Source: Fervidobacterium sp. UBA5837
GTDB lineage: Bacteria; Thermotogota; Thermotogae; Thermotogales; Fervidobacteriaceae
Reading direction: 5' to 3'
Assembly (NCBI GenBank): GCA_002432805.1
Contig: DJGV01000016.1
Coordinates: 34,191 to 98,190, forward strand
Length of the DNA: 64,000 nucleotides
Positions within the stretch are counted from its first letter, which is position 1. Each line of letters begins with the position of its first letter. Under the pieces are notes generated by a model that was not told where the DNA came from, ran no database searches, and saw nothing but the letters and a program-made list of their open reading frames with translations. Below, piece after piece: positions 43,153-52,776 of this stretch. A program made the position numbers and the translations under genes.

Positions 43153-44199
43153 TCACTCCTCGAAAAGTTTTTTTAAATTTTCATTGAATGGTGGATACAC
43201 GACACCTTTTTCGGTTATGATTGCACTAACAAGTTCGTGTTCTGTGACGTCGAAAGCAGGATTGTATACTTTTACATTGTTTGGTGCAATTCTCCTACCA
43301 GCGCAGTTTGTGACTTCTTCGTGCGACCTTTCTTCTATGGGAATGTCGTTCCCACTTTCTATAGACAAATCAAGTGTACTTGTTGGAGCAGCTACGTAAA
43401 ATGGTATACCATGCCTTTTTGCGAGAACCGCAACCATGTACGTCCCTATCTTATTCGCAACGTCACCGTTAGCTGCTATTCTGTCTGCACCAACTACTAC
43501 TGCATTTATCTTCCCTTGTTTCATTACCCAACCTGACATGTTATCGCTGATGAGTGTTACATCAAATCCATCTTTCATCAACTCCCAAGCAGTTAACCGA
43601 GCACCTTGCAGATACGGTCTCGTCTCGTCAGCAAATACCTTTACATTCTTTCCTTGTTCCTTTGCAGCTCTCAGAACACCGAGTGCTGTACCATAATCAA
43701 CTGTTGCAAGTGCACCTGCATTACAGTGAGTCAATACGGTAAATCCATCTTCAAGAAGTTGTGCACCGTTTCTGCCTATTGCCTTGTTTATTTCTATATC
43801 TTCTTTTGCTATCTTCATTGCCTCTTCCTCTATTACTTTAACCAATCCTTCATATTTTCCGTGTTCTATGAGTTTATTTTGCATCCTCTCTAACGCCCAG
43901 AAGAGATTAACCGCCGTAGGTCTCGTGCGCTCAAGCATCTCCTTTACATTCTTCATCTGCAAGAGTACTATATCATAGCTCGCACTCTTCTTGACCATTT
44001 CTTTGACTCCCAAGGCGTACCCAAATGCAGCAGCTGCACCTATCGCAGGAGCACCACGAACAACCATTTCTTTGATTGCCAATGCAACAGACCTATAGTC
44101 AGCACACGTAACATATACTTCTTCAAAAGGTAACCTTCTTTGGTCGATCAAAACGAGACTATCTCCAGTCCATTCCATTGTAATAGTCTTCAATTTCAT
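43153..44199 (-). CDS. mtnA: S-methyl-5-thioribose-1-phosphate isomerase
   Basis: 348 aa, ATG 44199 with GGGAGGGG upstream. Aldose-ketose isomerase of the methionine salvage pathway. VVRGAPAIGAAAAFG, LTHCNAGALATVDYGTALG with the catalytic Cys, and VVGADRIAANGDVANKIGTY with the catalytic Asp. No other methionine salvage gene is near. It could instead serve as a ribose 1,5-bisphosphate-type isomerase, but the motifs fit MtnA. Confidence 0.93.
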   Translation of the reverse strand: MKLKTITMEWTGDSLVLIDQRRLPFEEVYVTCADYRSVALAIKEMVVRGAPAIGAAAAFGYALGVKEMVKKSASYDIVLLQMKNVKEMLERTRPTAVNLFWALERMQNKLIEHGKYEGLVKVIEEEAMKIAKEDIEINKAIGRNGAQLLEDGFTVLTHCNAGALATVDYGTALGVLRAAKEQGKNVKVFADETRPYLQGARLTAWELMKDGFDVTLISDNMSGWVMKQGKINAVVVGADRIAANGDVANKIGTYMVAVLAKRHGIPFYVAAPTSTLDLSIESGNDIPIEERSHEEVTNCAGRRIAPNNVKVYNPAFDVTEHELVSAIITEKGVVYPPFNENLKKLFEE

Positions 44200-44289
44200 A
44201 TGAAACCCCTCCCGTGCCCTTATTTTATGATATTCAATCTTTAATCATTAAGCTTTGATCAATGCGATTTCTGAAGTACCGTTGAATCT

Positions 44290-45276
44290 TCATTTTACGA
44301 TCGAACTTTTGTACCTTATCTCTATTTTCGACTTGGAGACAAAGTCGTTGAAATCTTCCGTAACCTGGTCATTTATGGCATCTTGCTTCTGCAATAACAG
44401 TTCCCTTTTTATATCGTCTTTGACTTGGTCAAGTGTCTTAGTTGTGCCTATTTTTACATCTTTGACCTTCACAACGTACCAATTATCCCCAACTTGTTGT
44501 ACTGGTAAAAGGGCACCCTTAGGGGCACTTGTAACGTAAATCCAAATCTGCTGCGGTATTTTGGTTGTATCATTTTGATTGACAAGGGCATTTATGTATT
44601 CAGTTAGGCCATATTTCTTAACGATGTCTTCTACACTGCTGCCCTTGCTTAAGTCTTGCCTTATGCTCTCGGCAGTTAATTTGTCCTTTGCCTTGAAAAC
44701 TGTCAAGTCATATTGCGTCGGTATAGTGTATTTCGATTTGTTTTCCTCGTAGTATGCCTTTATTTCATCATCACTGACCTTGATGTTTGAAAGGTATTTA
44801 GTGTACACATTTGCAAGTGCTAACGTATACCTTCTTTGAAAATACAGTCTTTCCTTGTATTCGTTAAGAGATCCCATTCCTAACTGTGCAAGATAATCGT
44901 TGAGTTGGTCTTCGGTCATCTTGAGGTCTGTAAGCATACTTTTAATTTGAGTATCCACATCAGATTTTGCTTCATCATCTTTCGGTGCAACGTCCAAAGT
45001 ACCTGCAAATTGAACGAAGAGCAATTTCCTTATGTATGTATCAAGTACTTTCAGCCGGTACTTTTCAATTACTACCATACCTTCTTGGCTCGTCGTTAAC
45101 ACGTTGTAAAAAGTTTCATTCGAAGATTTGAGCTCGATTAGTAGTTTTTGCAAGTTTACTTCCCTATTCCATTCATCCATCGTTATGTTTGTACCATTGA
45201 TCACTGCAACGATGTCATCTTGTGCAAAGAGAAAGATCGAAAGTATTACGAACATTAGAGATAAGAATCTTTTCAC
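44290..45276 (-). CDS. SurA/PpiC-like periplasmic foldase (peptidyl-prolyl isomerase family)
   Basis: 328 aa, ATG 45276. A signal peptide (FLSLMFVILSIFLFAQ, cleavage after FAQ) is followed by a SurA N-like helical domain (DIVAVINGTNITMDEW and the helices to about 190) and a short PpiC/parvulin-like region (YTIPTQYDLTVFKAKDK...). The parvulin part is weak, so it may be a chaperone without isomerase activity. Likely assists folding of toga proteins such as the barrel at 15873-17420; that is inference. Confidence 0.75.
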   Translation of the reverse strand: MKRFLSLMFVILSIFLFAQDDIVAVINGTNITMDEWNREVNLQKLLIELKSSNETFYNVLTTSQEGMVVIEKYRLKVLDTYIRKLLFVQFAGTLDVAPKDDEAKSDVDTQIKSMLTDLKMTEDQLNDYLAQLGMGSLNEYKERLYFQRRYTLALANVYTKYLSNIKVSDDEIKAYYEENKSKYTIPTQYDLTVFKAKDKLTAESIRQDLSKGSSVEDIVKKYGLTEYINALVNQNDTTKIPQQIWIYVTSAPKGALLPVQQVGDNWYVVKVKDVKIGTTKTLDQVKDDIKRELLLQKQDAINDQVTEDFNDFVSKSKIEIRYKSSIVK

Positions 45277-45351
45277 TTTTCATACCCCCTTGTGATATTC
45301 ACTAAATTATCAACTAAATCGCTTTAGCCAATTACCTAAATGCTTGAACAC

Positions 45352-47808
45352 TTACTTAACGACGATGTTTATCAGCTTACCTTTGACGTAAATTACATTT
45401 ATTACCGTTTTTCCTTCGGTGGACCTTGCTGCTTGTTCAAGTGCTGCTTTCTTGACCTCGTCCTCGGTGGTTTCTACTGGTACAATCAATTTTCCTCTAA
45501 CTTTTCCATTCACTTGAACAACGACGGTCATCTCCTCTTGTTCCAGCGCTCTTGGGTCGTATTCTGGCCACTTTTCACTGACTACGAGAGTGTCCTTTCC
45601 TAAATCGCTCCACATTTCTTCTGCCATGTGTGGTGCAAACGGTGATAGGATAAGTGCGATGTTTTCAGCGATCTCTTTCAGTAACTTGGTGTTTGGTCTT
45701 CCTACGTTATCAAGGTATTCCATCAATTGATTATTGAATTCCATTAGACCTGCTATTGCGGTGTTAAATTTGAACCCACCTTCTATATCTTCTTTTATCT
45801 TCTTTATCATGCTGTGTAACTTTCTTCTCAAAGATTTTTCCTCTTTTGTCAAATCAACAGAATTTTCATTATCTGAACTCAACAAATCCAATATCCTATA
45901 ATAATTGTTCCAAAGCCTTCGTATGAACCTATTAACCCCTTCTACGCCTGCATCGTTCCATTCTGCATCTTTTTCGGGAGGTGCCATGAAGAGTATGTAC
46001 ATACGTAGCGTGTCTGCACCGTACTTTTCAATCATATCATCTGGCGAGACCACATTTCCCTTGGATTTACTCATCTTCCATCCGTCTTTGTATATCATGC
46101 CCTGTGTAAAGAGATTCTCAAAAGGTTCATCAAAATTCACGTATCCGAGGTCATTAAGTACTTTCGTAATGAAACGAGAATACAGTAAGTGCAGTACTGC
46201 ATGTTCGACGCCACCTATGTATTGGTCAACTGGTAGCCAATTGTTGACATCTTCCGTTTTAAACGGCCTATCTTCCAATCTTGGATTGACATACCTTAGA
46301 TAATACCAAGAGCTATCGACAAATGTGTCCATCGTCTCGACTTCCCTGTGTGCAGGTCCACCGCACTTTGGACACGTTGTGTGTTTGAACTCTTCGCTCA
46401 ATGTGAGCGGTGATTGACCTGTCGGAAGAAACTCTACATTTTCTGGCAATCTTACCGGTAAGTCTTTTTCAGCCACGGGAACGATTCCGCACTTATCACA
46501 ATATACAACTGGTATCGGTGCGCCCCAATACCGCTGCCTGGATATGAGCCAATCTCTCAATTTGTACTGAACACTTCTCTTGCCATATCCCTTTTCTTCT
46601 ATGTATTTAGTTATCTCTTCTATCCCTTTTGAACTCTCAAGTCCATCAAATTCTCCACTGTTAACGATAATTCCTTCGCCTTCGTATGGCCTTTCCTGTA
46701 CGTTCCAGTCGTCGTCTTTTGGTCTCACAACTTGTCTTATATTGATTCCGTATTCCTTTGCAAAATCAAAGTCTCTTTGGTCATGACCTGGGACTGCCAT
46801 TATTGCACCAGTTCCGTATTCGTAAAGTATGTAATTTGCAACGTAGATTGGAATACGTTCTCCTGTTAGCGGATTTACCGCATATCTGCCTAAGAATACC
46901 CCTTCCTTCTTTGCTTCCAAACTCGTACGTTTAAATCTATCCTCAAGTGCAACTCTTGCCAAGAAGTCTTCAACTTCTGCCTTTTGTTCAAATGTAACGA
47001 GTTCTGAAACTAGTGGTGATTCTGGTGCAATGGCCATAAACGTTACACCGTATATCGTATCTGGGCGAGTGGTGAATATCCTAATTGTTTTATCCATGCC
47101 ATCTATTGGGAAATCAACTTCAGCACCCGTGCTTTTGCCAATCCAGTTTCTCTGCATCGTTTTCACATGTTCCGGCCAGCCAGGAAGTTTATCAAGTCCG
47201 TCTAACAGTTTCTCCGCATAATCTGTTATCCTGAAGTACCATTGTTCAAGGTATTTCATCGTTACAGTTGTGCCGCATCTCTCACATTTTCCTTCTTTTA
47301 CTTGCTCGTTTGCGAGGACAGTTTGACAACTCGGGCACCAGTTTACAGCACCAGGTTTTTTGTATGCAAGGCCTGCTTTGTACAACTTCAAAAAGACCCA
47401 CTGCGTCCACCTATAGTAATCTTCCATGCATGTGATAACTTCTCTATTCCAGTCGTAGCTTATTCCAAGTTTTTTTATCTGTCCACGAATTATCTTTATG
47501 TTATCCAATGTCCACTTTTTTGGATGGATCTTGTGATCAATTGCAGCGTTCTCTGCAGGCAATCCAAAGGCATCGTATCCAAATGGATGGAGAACATTGT
47601 ATCCCTGCATCCTCTTGTACCTCGCCACGATGTCACCAATCACGTAATTTTTTACATGTCCAACATGTAGTGTACCCGACGGATACGGGAACATAACTAG
47701 TGAATAGTACTTTGGCTTATCAGAATATTGTGGTGTATCAAAAACTTTTCTCTCTGTCCATACCTTTTGCCACTTTGCTTCTATCTCTTGCGGCTTGTAT
47801 TCTTTCAT
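45352..47808 (-). CDS. leuS: Leucyl-tRNA synthetase
   Basis: 818 aa, ATG 47808 with GGAGGGAGC upstream. Class I signatures MFPYPSGTLHVGHVKNY (HIGH) and GWKMSKSKGNVVSPDD (KMSKS). Zinc-like CPSCQTVLANEQV region, the CP1 editing domain with TRPDTIYGVTF, and a second zinc site CPKCGG. Full-length bacterial type. Promoter candidates lie at 47855-47860 and 47937-47942. Confidence 0.97.
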   Translation of the reverse strand: MKEYKPQEIEAKWQKVWTERKVFDTPQYSDKPKYYSLVMFPYPSGTLHVGHVKNYVIGDIVARYKRMQGYNVLHPFGYDAFGLPAENAAIDHKIHPKKWTLDNIKIIRGQIKKLGISYDWNREVITCMEDYYRWTQWVFLKLYKAGLAYKKPGAVNWCPSCQTVLANEQVKEGKCERCGTTVTMKYLEQWYFRITDYAEKLLDGLDKLPGWPEHVKTMQRNWIGKSTGAEVDFPIDGMDKTIRIFTTRPDTIYGVTFMAIAPESPLVSELVTFEQKAEVEDFLARVALEDRFKRTSLEAKKEGVFLGRYAVNPLTGERIPIYVANYILYEYGTGAIMAVPGHDQRDFDFAKEYGINIRQVVRPKDDDWNVQERPYEGEGIIVNSGEFDGLESSKGIEEITKYIEEKGYGKRSVQYKLRDWLISRQRYWGAPIPVVYCDKCGIVPVAEKDLPVRLPENVEFLPTGQSPLTLSEEFKHTTCPKCGGPAHREVETMDTFVDSSWYYLRYVNPRLEDRPFKTEDVNNWLPVDQYIGGVEHAVLHLLYSRFITKVLNDLGYVNFDEPFENLFTQGMIYKDGWKMSKSKGNVVSPDDMIEKYGADTLRMYILFMAPPEKDAEWNDAGVEGVNRFIRRLWNNYYRILDLLSSDNENSVDLTKEEKSLRRKLHSMIKKIKEDIEGGFKFNTAIAGLMEFNNQLMEYLDNVGRPNTKLLKEIAENIALILSPFAPHMAEEMWSDLGKDTLVVSEKWPEYDPRALEQEEMTVVVQVNGKVRGKLIVPVETTEDEVKKAALEQAARSTEGKTVINVIYVKGKLINIVVK

Positions 47809-47854
47809 CTTTGCTCCCTCCGTTTTTCCATTTTAATGTCGTTGAACTCATTGA

Positions 47855-47860
47855 ATTATA
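47855..47860 (-). promoter_or_regulatory. Extended -10 box upstream of leuS
   Basis: Minus strand TGATATAAT about 47 bases before the start codon; -35 not convincing. A second TGATATAAT occurs at 47942-47937. Confidence 0.55.
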
Positions 47861-48103
47861 TCATAAAAACGGTCTTCTATAATTCTTTTGCTCTCATCAA
47901 CTTTTGGATAAAATATCTAATCTTTGTACAATTATAATTATATCACAAAGTCATAGAGAACAAACGGATGGCACACTATGTGTTATGTAACATGATGTAC
48001 TCGATACAGCTTGGTGAAAATGCACAGTTTTCTTTGTATCTCTCACTAAGTTAATACTTTACAGAATGTTCAAAAAAGTGTATGAATCAAAAGCATGGAC
48101 CTT

Positions 48104-48112
48104 TGGTATAAT
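48104..48112 (+). promoter_or_regulatory. Extended -10 promoter of the mgtE operon
   Basis: TGGTATAAT, with TATAAT at 48107-48112. The -35 is poor. Transcription would start near 48119, giving a leader of roughly 105 bases that carries the short ORF at 48152-48190. Confidence 0.6.
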
Positions 48113-48151
48113 TATGTTACACTAAACGTCACATGAAGGGAGTGATTCCAA

Positions 48152-48190
48152 GTGGAATATCCGAGTTATTCCGGCAGTCAACCACCATAA
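48152..48190 (+). CDS. Putative 12-residue leader peptide of mgtE
   Basis: GTG start with a strong ribosome site GAAGGGAGTG ending 7 bases upstream; codes MEYPSYSGSQPP, then TAA. It lies wholly inside the mgtE leader, 32 bases before the mgtE ATG, which has its own GGGAGGT. Pro-Pro before the stop is a known cause of slow elongation and termination. The first third of the ORF contains complementary arms GGAATA (48154-48159) and TATTCC (48167-48172). Short Pro-rich leader ORFs control Mg transport genes such as mgtA in enteric bacteria; by analogy this could sense Mg2+ or translation rate. Real translation is not shown, and chance is possible. Confidence 0.45.
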   Translation: MEYPSYSGSQPP

Positions 48191-48222
48191 AGTCTAAAGA
48201 ATAGAAGATGGGAGGTATTTAG

Positions 48223-49566
48223 ATGAAAGTCAAACTCCAAGTTGACATCAAGAAACTTATCGAACGAGGCGATTTCAGGACACTTAAATTGTTACTTGAA
48301 GATCAAGATGCCAATGTTGTTTTTGAAATGATCGAAGAACTTGAAACTTCTGAAAAAGCTATAGTTTTCCGCCTTCTTCATAAAGATATAGCTGCGGAAG
48401 TCTTCTCCAAACTTGAGTCTGATGAACAATTTGAATTAGTCAGAATGCTCACCGATGAAGAGATAAAATCTATCATAAGAAGTATGGAACCATCCGACAG
48501 AGCAGAATTGCTCGACGAACTTCCTGCCGATGTTGTTACGAAATTGCTTTCTTTCCTGCCAAAAAACGAACGCGAACAGACCATAGAGATACTTAATTAC
48601 CCAGATAATTCCGCAGGAAGACTCATGTCACCGTACTTCGTCTATGTCACAAAGGACATGACAGTTGAAAAAGCGCTGACTAAGGTGCGCAAGTTTGGAA
48701 AAGATGCGGATACAATTTATACGATTTTCGTGATAGAAGAAGATAGAACCCTTGCTGGTACGTTAGAACTTGAGGACCTGTTGTTCTCAGAATCAGAAGT
48801 ACTCGTTGAGGAAGTCTATACACCAGCGCCCGCTTATGTAAAGACTACCACTGACCAGGAAGAAGTAGCAGAGCTCATGAAAAACTATGACTTGAATGCA
48901 ATTGCCGTTGTAGACAACGATTTGCGATTAGTTGGAATAATCACGATAGACGATATCGTCGATATCATAGAAGAAGAAGCTACTGAAGATATCCATAAGA
49001 TGGCTGGTATGAATGTGACCGCCACCAGTTATTTCCATACATCACCATTCGTATTCGTAAAGAACAGGCTACCTTGGCTCTTTGGCCTTTTGCTGTTACA
49101 AAGTCTAAGTGCATTGGTAGTTAGCCGGTACGAAAATGCCTTGGCTCTTTACCCAATTCTTGCAGCATTCATGGCAACGATGGTTGATGCAGGAGGAAAT
49201 GCGGGAGGACAGAGTAGTACACTCATCATCAGGAGTTTGGCGCTGGGCGACATCGAGCTTAAAGATTGGTGGAAGGTATTTTTGCGCGAGGTTTATCTTG
49301 GGGCAATCATGGGTGCAGTGCTTGGAGTTACACTGTTTTTACGTAGTTTCATGATAACGTCCAATGTATCCATCAATTTCTCAGCAGGTGTTGCACTATT
49401 CCTGATAATGATATTTTCTAATGCTGTTGGAGCCATGTTGCCATTTGTAGGTAAGTTTTTCAAAATAGACCCTGCAGTGATGTCTGGGCCACTCGTTACC
49501 ACAATAGCCGACCTTGCTGGAATGCTGATCTACTTTTCGATAGCAACTCTGATTTTGGGCATATGA
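48223..49566 (+). CDS. mgtE: Magnesium transporter MgtE
   Basis: 447 aa, ATG with GGGAGGTATTTAG upstream. The N domain (about 1-130) is a helical superhelix with repeated hydrophobic turns; it includes SDRAELLDELPADVVTKLL. A CBS pair follows (about 135-255, including AGRLMSPYFV and VGIITIDDIVDII). After it come about five membrane helices, with DAGGNAGGQSSTLIIR and a pore-type Asp in TTIADLAG. MgtE is a Mg2+ channel gated by Mg2+ binding to the cytosolic domains. Preceded by a leader ORF; followed by a small membrane protein and uvrA. Confidence 0.96.
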   Translation: MKVKLQVDIKKLIERGDFRTLKLLLEDQDANVVFEMIEELETSEKAIVFRLLHKDIAAEVFSKLESDEQFELVRMLTDEEIKSIIRSMEPSDRAELLDELPADVVTKLLSFLPKNEREQTIEILNYPDNSAGRLMSPYFVYVTKDMTVEKALTKVRKFGKDADTIYTIFVIEEDRTLAGTLELEDLLFSESEVLVEEVYTPAPAYVKTTTDQEEVAELMKNYDLNAIAVVDNDLRLVGIITIDDIVDIIEEEATEDIHKMAGMNVTATSYFHTSPFVFVKNRLPWLFGLLLLQSLSALVVSRYENALALYPILAAFMATMVDAGGNAGGQSSTLIIRSLALGDIELKDWWKVFLREVYLGAIMGAVLGVTLFLRSFMITSNVSINFSAGVALFLIMIFSNAVGAMLPFVGKFFKIDPAVMSGPLVTTIADLAGMLIYFSIATLILGI

Positions 49567-49605
49567 CCACAAAAAGTTCTAAAAGTTGTAGAGGTGGTGA
49601 GCCTT

Positions 49606-49956
49606 GTGGAAATCAAAGAAATCGAAGAGAAGTTGCTCAATGCAGTGGAAAGGTTAGAATCACATATCGAACAGTACGACAAAGACGTTGCTAAAATCAA
49701 CTCCCAAATTGAAAAATTACGGAGTGATTTTGATTACCTTTTGTCTACTTTACGCACCACGTGGATCGTGTTAATTGTGATGTTTGTAGCTATAGCAATA
49801 ACATGGTTTTTCCCATTTCAGGCCGCAACTTATGGATATCTTTCTCCAGATGACATACGTAGAAAGACTGTTTTTGTGAGTGTGGAAGCGTTAATATTCG
49901 GAATTGCACTGATTTTTGTATTGGCATCTACATTCTATGGGAGGTCTAAAGAATAA
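49606..49956 (+). CDS. Small coiled-coil protein with two membrane helices, unknown
   Basis: 116 aa from GTG 49606 (GAGGTGGTG upstream); in-frame GTGs at 49594 and 49597 are alternatives. Residues 1-45 form a heptad-like coiled coil (VEIKEIEEKLLNAVERLESHIEQ), then two hydrophobic helices (about 53-72 and 88-108). No family recognised. Sits between mgtE and uvrA, 3 bases before uvrA. Confidence 0.7.
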   Translation: MEIKEIEEKLLNAVERLESHIEQYDKDVAKINSQIEKLRSDFDYLLSTLRTTWIVLIVMFVAIAITWFFPFQAATYGYLSPDDIRRKTVFVSVEALIFGIALIFVLASTFYGRSKE

Positions 49957-49959
49957 TAA

Positions 49960-52776
49960 ATGGATAAAATCATCGTAAAAGGTGCAAGAGTTCATAATTT
50001 AAAGGGTATCGATGTGGAGATACCTAAGAATAAGTTCGTAGTTATCACAGGGCTTTCGGGTTCAGGGAAAAGCTCACTTGCAATGGATACGATCTTCATA
50101 GAGGGACAGAGAAGATACTTGGAGAGTTTGTCAACCTACGTTAGACAATTCATAGGTGAGTTGAAGAAACCCGATGTCGACAGTATAGACGGACTTTCTC
50201 CTTCCATAGCCATTGATCAAAAAAGCGTGTCACACAATCCACGTTCAACTGTTGGTACAGTTACCGAAATATATGACTATCTGAGGGTTTTGTATGCTCA
50301 AATCGGTGTGCCACATTGTCCAAAGTGTGGAAAAGAACTTCAAAAAATGTCTGTCGATGAGATAGTCGATAACATCGCGAAGCATTTTGAAAATGAACGT
50401 GTTTTTATCTTGTCACCAATTGCACGTGATAAGAAAGGAACTTTTAAGGATGAATTTGAGAAGTTCATAGATAGAGGATACACACGTGTGGAAGTTGATG
50501 GTAACATATATCGTTTAGAAGAAGCACCTGAATTAAACAAAAACGTGAGACATAACTTGAACCTTGTAATCGATAGAATCATACCTTCGGAAAGCGATAT
50601 TCACAGATTATTCCAGTCCGTTGAACTAGCTTTGAAGGAAGGTAACGGTTTTGTAATTGTCAGGAATGAAGAAGGCCATGAGCACCTTTATTCGGAAAAA
50701 TTGTCTTGCCTTTCGTGTGGTTTTTCTATGCCAGAGATAAACGCAAAACTCTTTTCTTTCAACAATCCGTACGGTGCTTGTCCAGATTGTCACGGACTCG
50801 GATTCAAGTTGGAGGTAGACGAGAACTCACTTTTCGAGGAAGATAAACCGGTTACCGAAGGTTTAAAAATTGGTCACAAGTCAGATGGCTGGTTGACTCG
50901 ACGTATGGAAAGGATAATTAACGATTACAAAGGCAACAAGAACAAACCATTCTCTGAACAGCCACAAGAGATAAAAGAAGCGATTTTATATGGCACGGAG
51001 TATTTTGAAGGACTTGTCGCATTGGTGAAGGAAAGGTATGAGGAATATACATCGGAAGACACAAGAGAATGGCTCGTTGAAAATTTCTTTGTGGAACGCA
51101 CTTGTCAGTCTTGTAAGGGAAAAAAATTGAAACCCGAGGCATTGAGTGTTCTTGTAGATAACTTGAGCATTATAGATTTCACAGACTTACAAATTTCGAG
51201 AGAATTGGAAATTATACGCAATTTACCTAGCAAAATAACTCAAAAACAATACGAAGCAGTGAGAGAGTTGATCAACGAAATAGAAAAGAGGCTGGATTTC
51301 TTAGAAAAAGTTGGGCTCGGATACATTACATTATCGAGGAATGTTAGAACACTTTCCGGTGGAGAAGCTCAACGAATAAGACTGGCAACCCAAATTGGTT
51401 CAAAGCTAACGGGTGTTACATACGTTTTGGACGAACCAACGATAGGACTTCATCAAAGGGATAACGATCGATTGATAGATATGCTTAAAGAACTTAGAGA
51501 TTTGGGAAACACAGTGATCGTTGTTGAACATGATGAAGATGTCATAAGGAATTCAGACTACATCGTTGATATAGGTCCAGGTGCTGGTGTGAATGGTGGG
51601 AACGTCATCTTTTCTGGTAATGTTGAGGAAATAATGAATTGCGATCAATCTCTCACAGGTAGGTACCTCAGTGGAAAAGAGAAGATCGATGTACCTCTCA
51701 CTCGGAGAACGGGAACAGGCAAGTTTATAAAGTTGATTGGTGCACGGCACAACAATTTGAAAAATGTGACTGTGCAACTCCCACTCGGTACATTTATCTG
51801 CGTTACGGGTGTCAGTGGTTCCGGAAAGAGTTCACTAATTCTGGATACGCTTTATCCTGCTCTTTCGAATAAGCTCTACAGAACCAAACATGAAGTAGGG
51901 CAATACGATAAAATAGAAGGGGTAGAAGAGATAGATAAGGTCATAGCAATAGACCAATCGCCGATAGGAAGAACACCACGTAGTAATCCTGCAACATACA
52001 CGAAGGTGTTTGATTCTATCAGAGAACTTTTTGCAATGATACCAGAAGCAAAGGCACGAGGGTACGATAAAGGGAGATTCAGTTTCAATGTTAAAGGTGG
52101 AAGGTGTGAGGCATGCGGTGGTCAAGGTGTTGTGAAGATCGAAATGATGTTCTTACCGGAAGTCTACGTTGAATGTGATGTATGCAAAGGCAGCAGATAC
52201 AATTCAGAAACACTTGAAGTCAAATACAAAGATAAAAGCATTGCAGATGTACTCGATATGACAATTGATGAAGCATTGGAATTTTTCAAAAATCTTCCGT
52301 CGATAAGTGATACGCTGCAGGTGCTATCAGATGTGGGATTAGGTTACGTCAAATTGGGTCAACCTGCCACCACTCTTTCAGGCGGAGAAGCTCAAAGAGT
52401 AAAGCTCGCATCGGAATTGAGAAAAAAGGCTACCGGTCGAACTCTATACATTTTGGATGAACCAACAGTGGGACTTCATTTTGAAGATGTCAAAAAGCTG
52501 ATAGAAGTACTCAATCGATTGGTAGACAAAGGTAATACAGTGATAGTCATAGAACATAATTTGGATGTCATAAAATCTGCAGATTACGTGATAGACCTTG
52601 GACCAGAAGGTGGGGATGACGGGGGACTTATCATTGCATCGGGTACACCAGAAGAAATAGCACGTTCTCAAGTTTCTTGGACAGGAAAATATCTGAGAAG
52701 AATCCTAAACGGGCATGACGAGTACGCCGAAATAGAGAATGGAAGGACAAATTTAATTGGGGAGGCATCACTTTGA
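49960..52776 (+). CDS. uvrA: Excinuclease ABC subunit A
   Basis: 938 aa, ATG with GGGAGGTC upstream. DNA damage recognition ATPase of nucleotide excision repair. Two ABC modules: Walker A GLSGSGKSSLAMDT and GVSGSGKSSLILDT; signatures LSGGEAQRIRLA and LSGGEAQRVKLA; Walker B in YVLDEPTIGLH and YILDEPTVGLH. Zinc modules CPKCG, CLSCG...CPDCHG and CEACGGQG...CDVCKG. Full length. The stop overlaps the rdgB start by three or four bases. Confidence 0.97.
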   Translation: MDKIIVKGARVHNLKGIDVEIPKNKFVVITGLSGSGKSSLAMDTIFIEGQRRYLESLSTYVRQFIGELKKPDVDSIDGLSPSIAIDQKSVSHNPRSTVGTVTEIYDYLRVLYAQIGVPHCPKCGKELQKMSVDEIVDNIAKHFENERVFILSPIARDKKGTFKDEFEKFIDRGYTRVEVDGNIYRLEEAPELNKNVRHNLNLVIDRIIPSESDIHRLFQSVELALKEGNGFVIVRNEEGHEHLYSEKLSCLSCGFSMPEINAKLFSFNNPYGACPDCHGLGFKLEVDENSLFEEDKPVTEGLKIGHKSDGWLTRRMERIINDYKGNKNKPFSEQPQEIKEAILYGTEYFEGLVALVKERYEEYTSEDTREWLVENFFVERTCQSCKGKKLKPEALSVLVDNLSIIDFTDLQISRELEIIRNLPSKITQKQYEAVRELINEIEKRLDFLEKVGLGYITLSRNVRTLSGGEAQRIRLATQIGSKLTGVTYVLDEPTIGLHQRDNDRLIDMLKELRDLGNTVIVVEHDEDVIRNSDYIVDIGPGAGVNGGNVIFSGNVEEIMNCDQSLTGRYLSGKEKIDVPLTRRTGTGKFIKLIGARHNNLKNVTVQLPLGTFICVTGVSGSGKSSLILDTLYPALSNKLYRTKHEVGQYDKIEGVEEIDKVIAIDQSPIGRTPRSNPATYTKVFDSIRELFAMIPEAKARGYDKGRFSFNVKGGRCEACGGQGVVKIEMMFLPEVYVECDVCKGSRYNSETLEVKYKDKSIADVLDMTIDEALEFFKNLPSISDTLQVLSDVGLGYVKLGQPATTLSGGEAQRVKLASELRKKATGRTLYILDEPTVGLHFEDVKKLIEVLNRLVDKGNTVIVIEHNLDVIKSADYVIDLGPEGGDDGGLIIASGTPEEIARSQVSWTGKYLRRILNGHDEYAEIENGRTNLIGEASL

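Larger units (their letters stand above)
47809..48222. other. 414-bp divergent intergenic region between leuS and mgtE
   Basis: It contains two minus-strand extended -10 boxes for leuS, a plus-strand -10 for mgtE, the palindrome ATGTAACAT (47985-47993), and a short leader ORF before mgtE (48152-48190). No tRNA. I looked for an M-box (ykoK) magnesium riboswitch before mgtE: with the transcript starting near 48119 the leader is only about 105 bases, too short, and no M-box core is recognisable. A T-box for leuS is also not seen. Confidence 0.7.

Noticed and set aside
48133..48204. 23-codon ORF beginning ATG 48133 in the mgtE leader
   Set aside because: It has no ribosome site; the overlapping 12-codon ORF at 48152 in another frame does, so the latter is preferred.
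48119..48222. M-box magnesium riboswitch before mgtE
   Set aside because: The leader from the -10 box to the ATG is about 105 bases, too short, and no conserved M-box core is visible.
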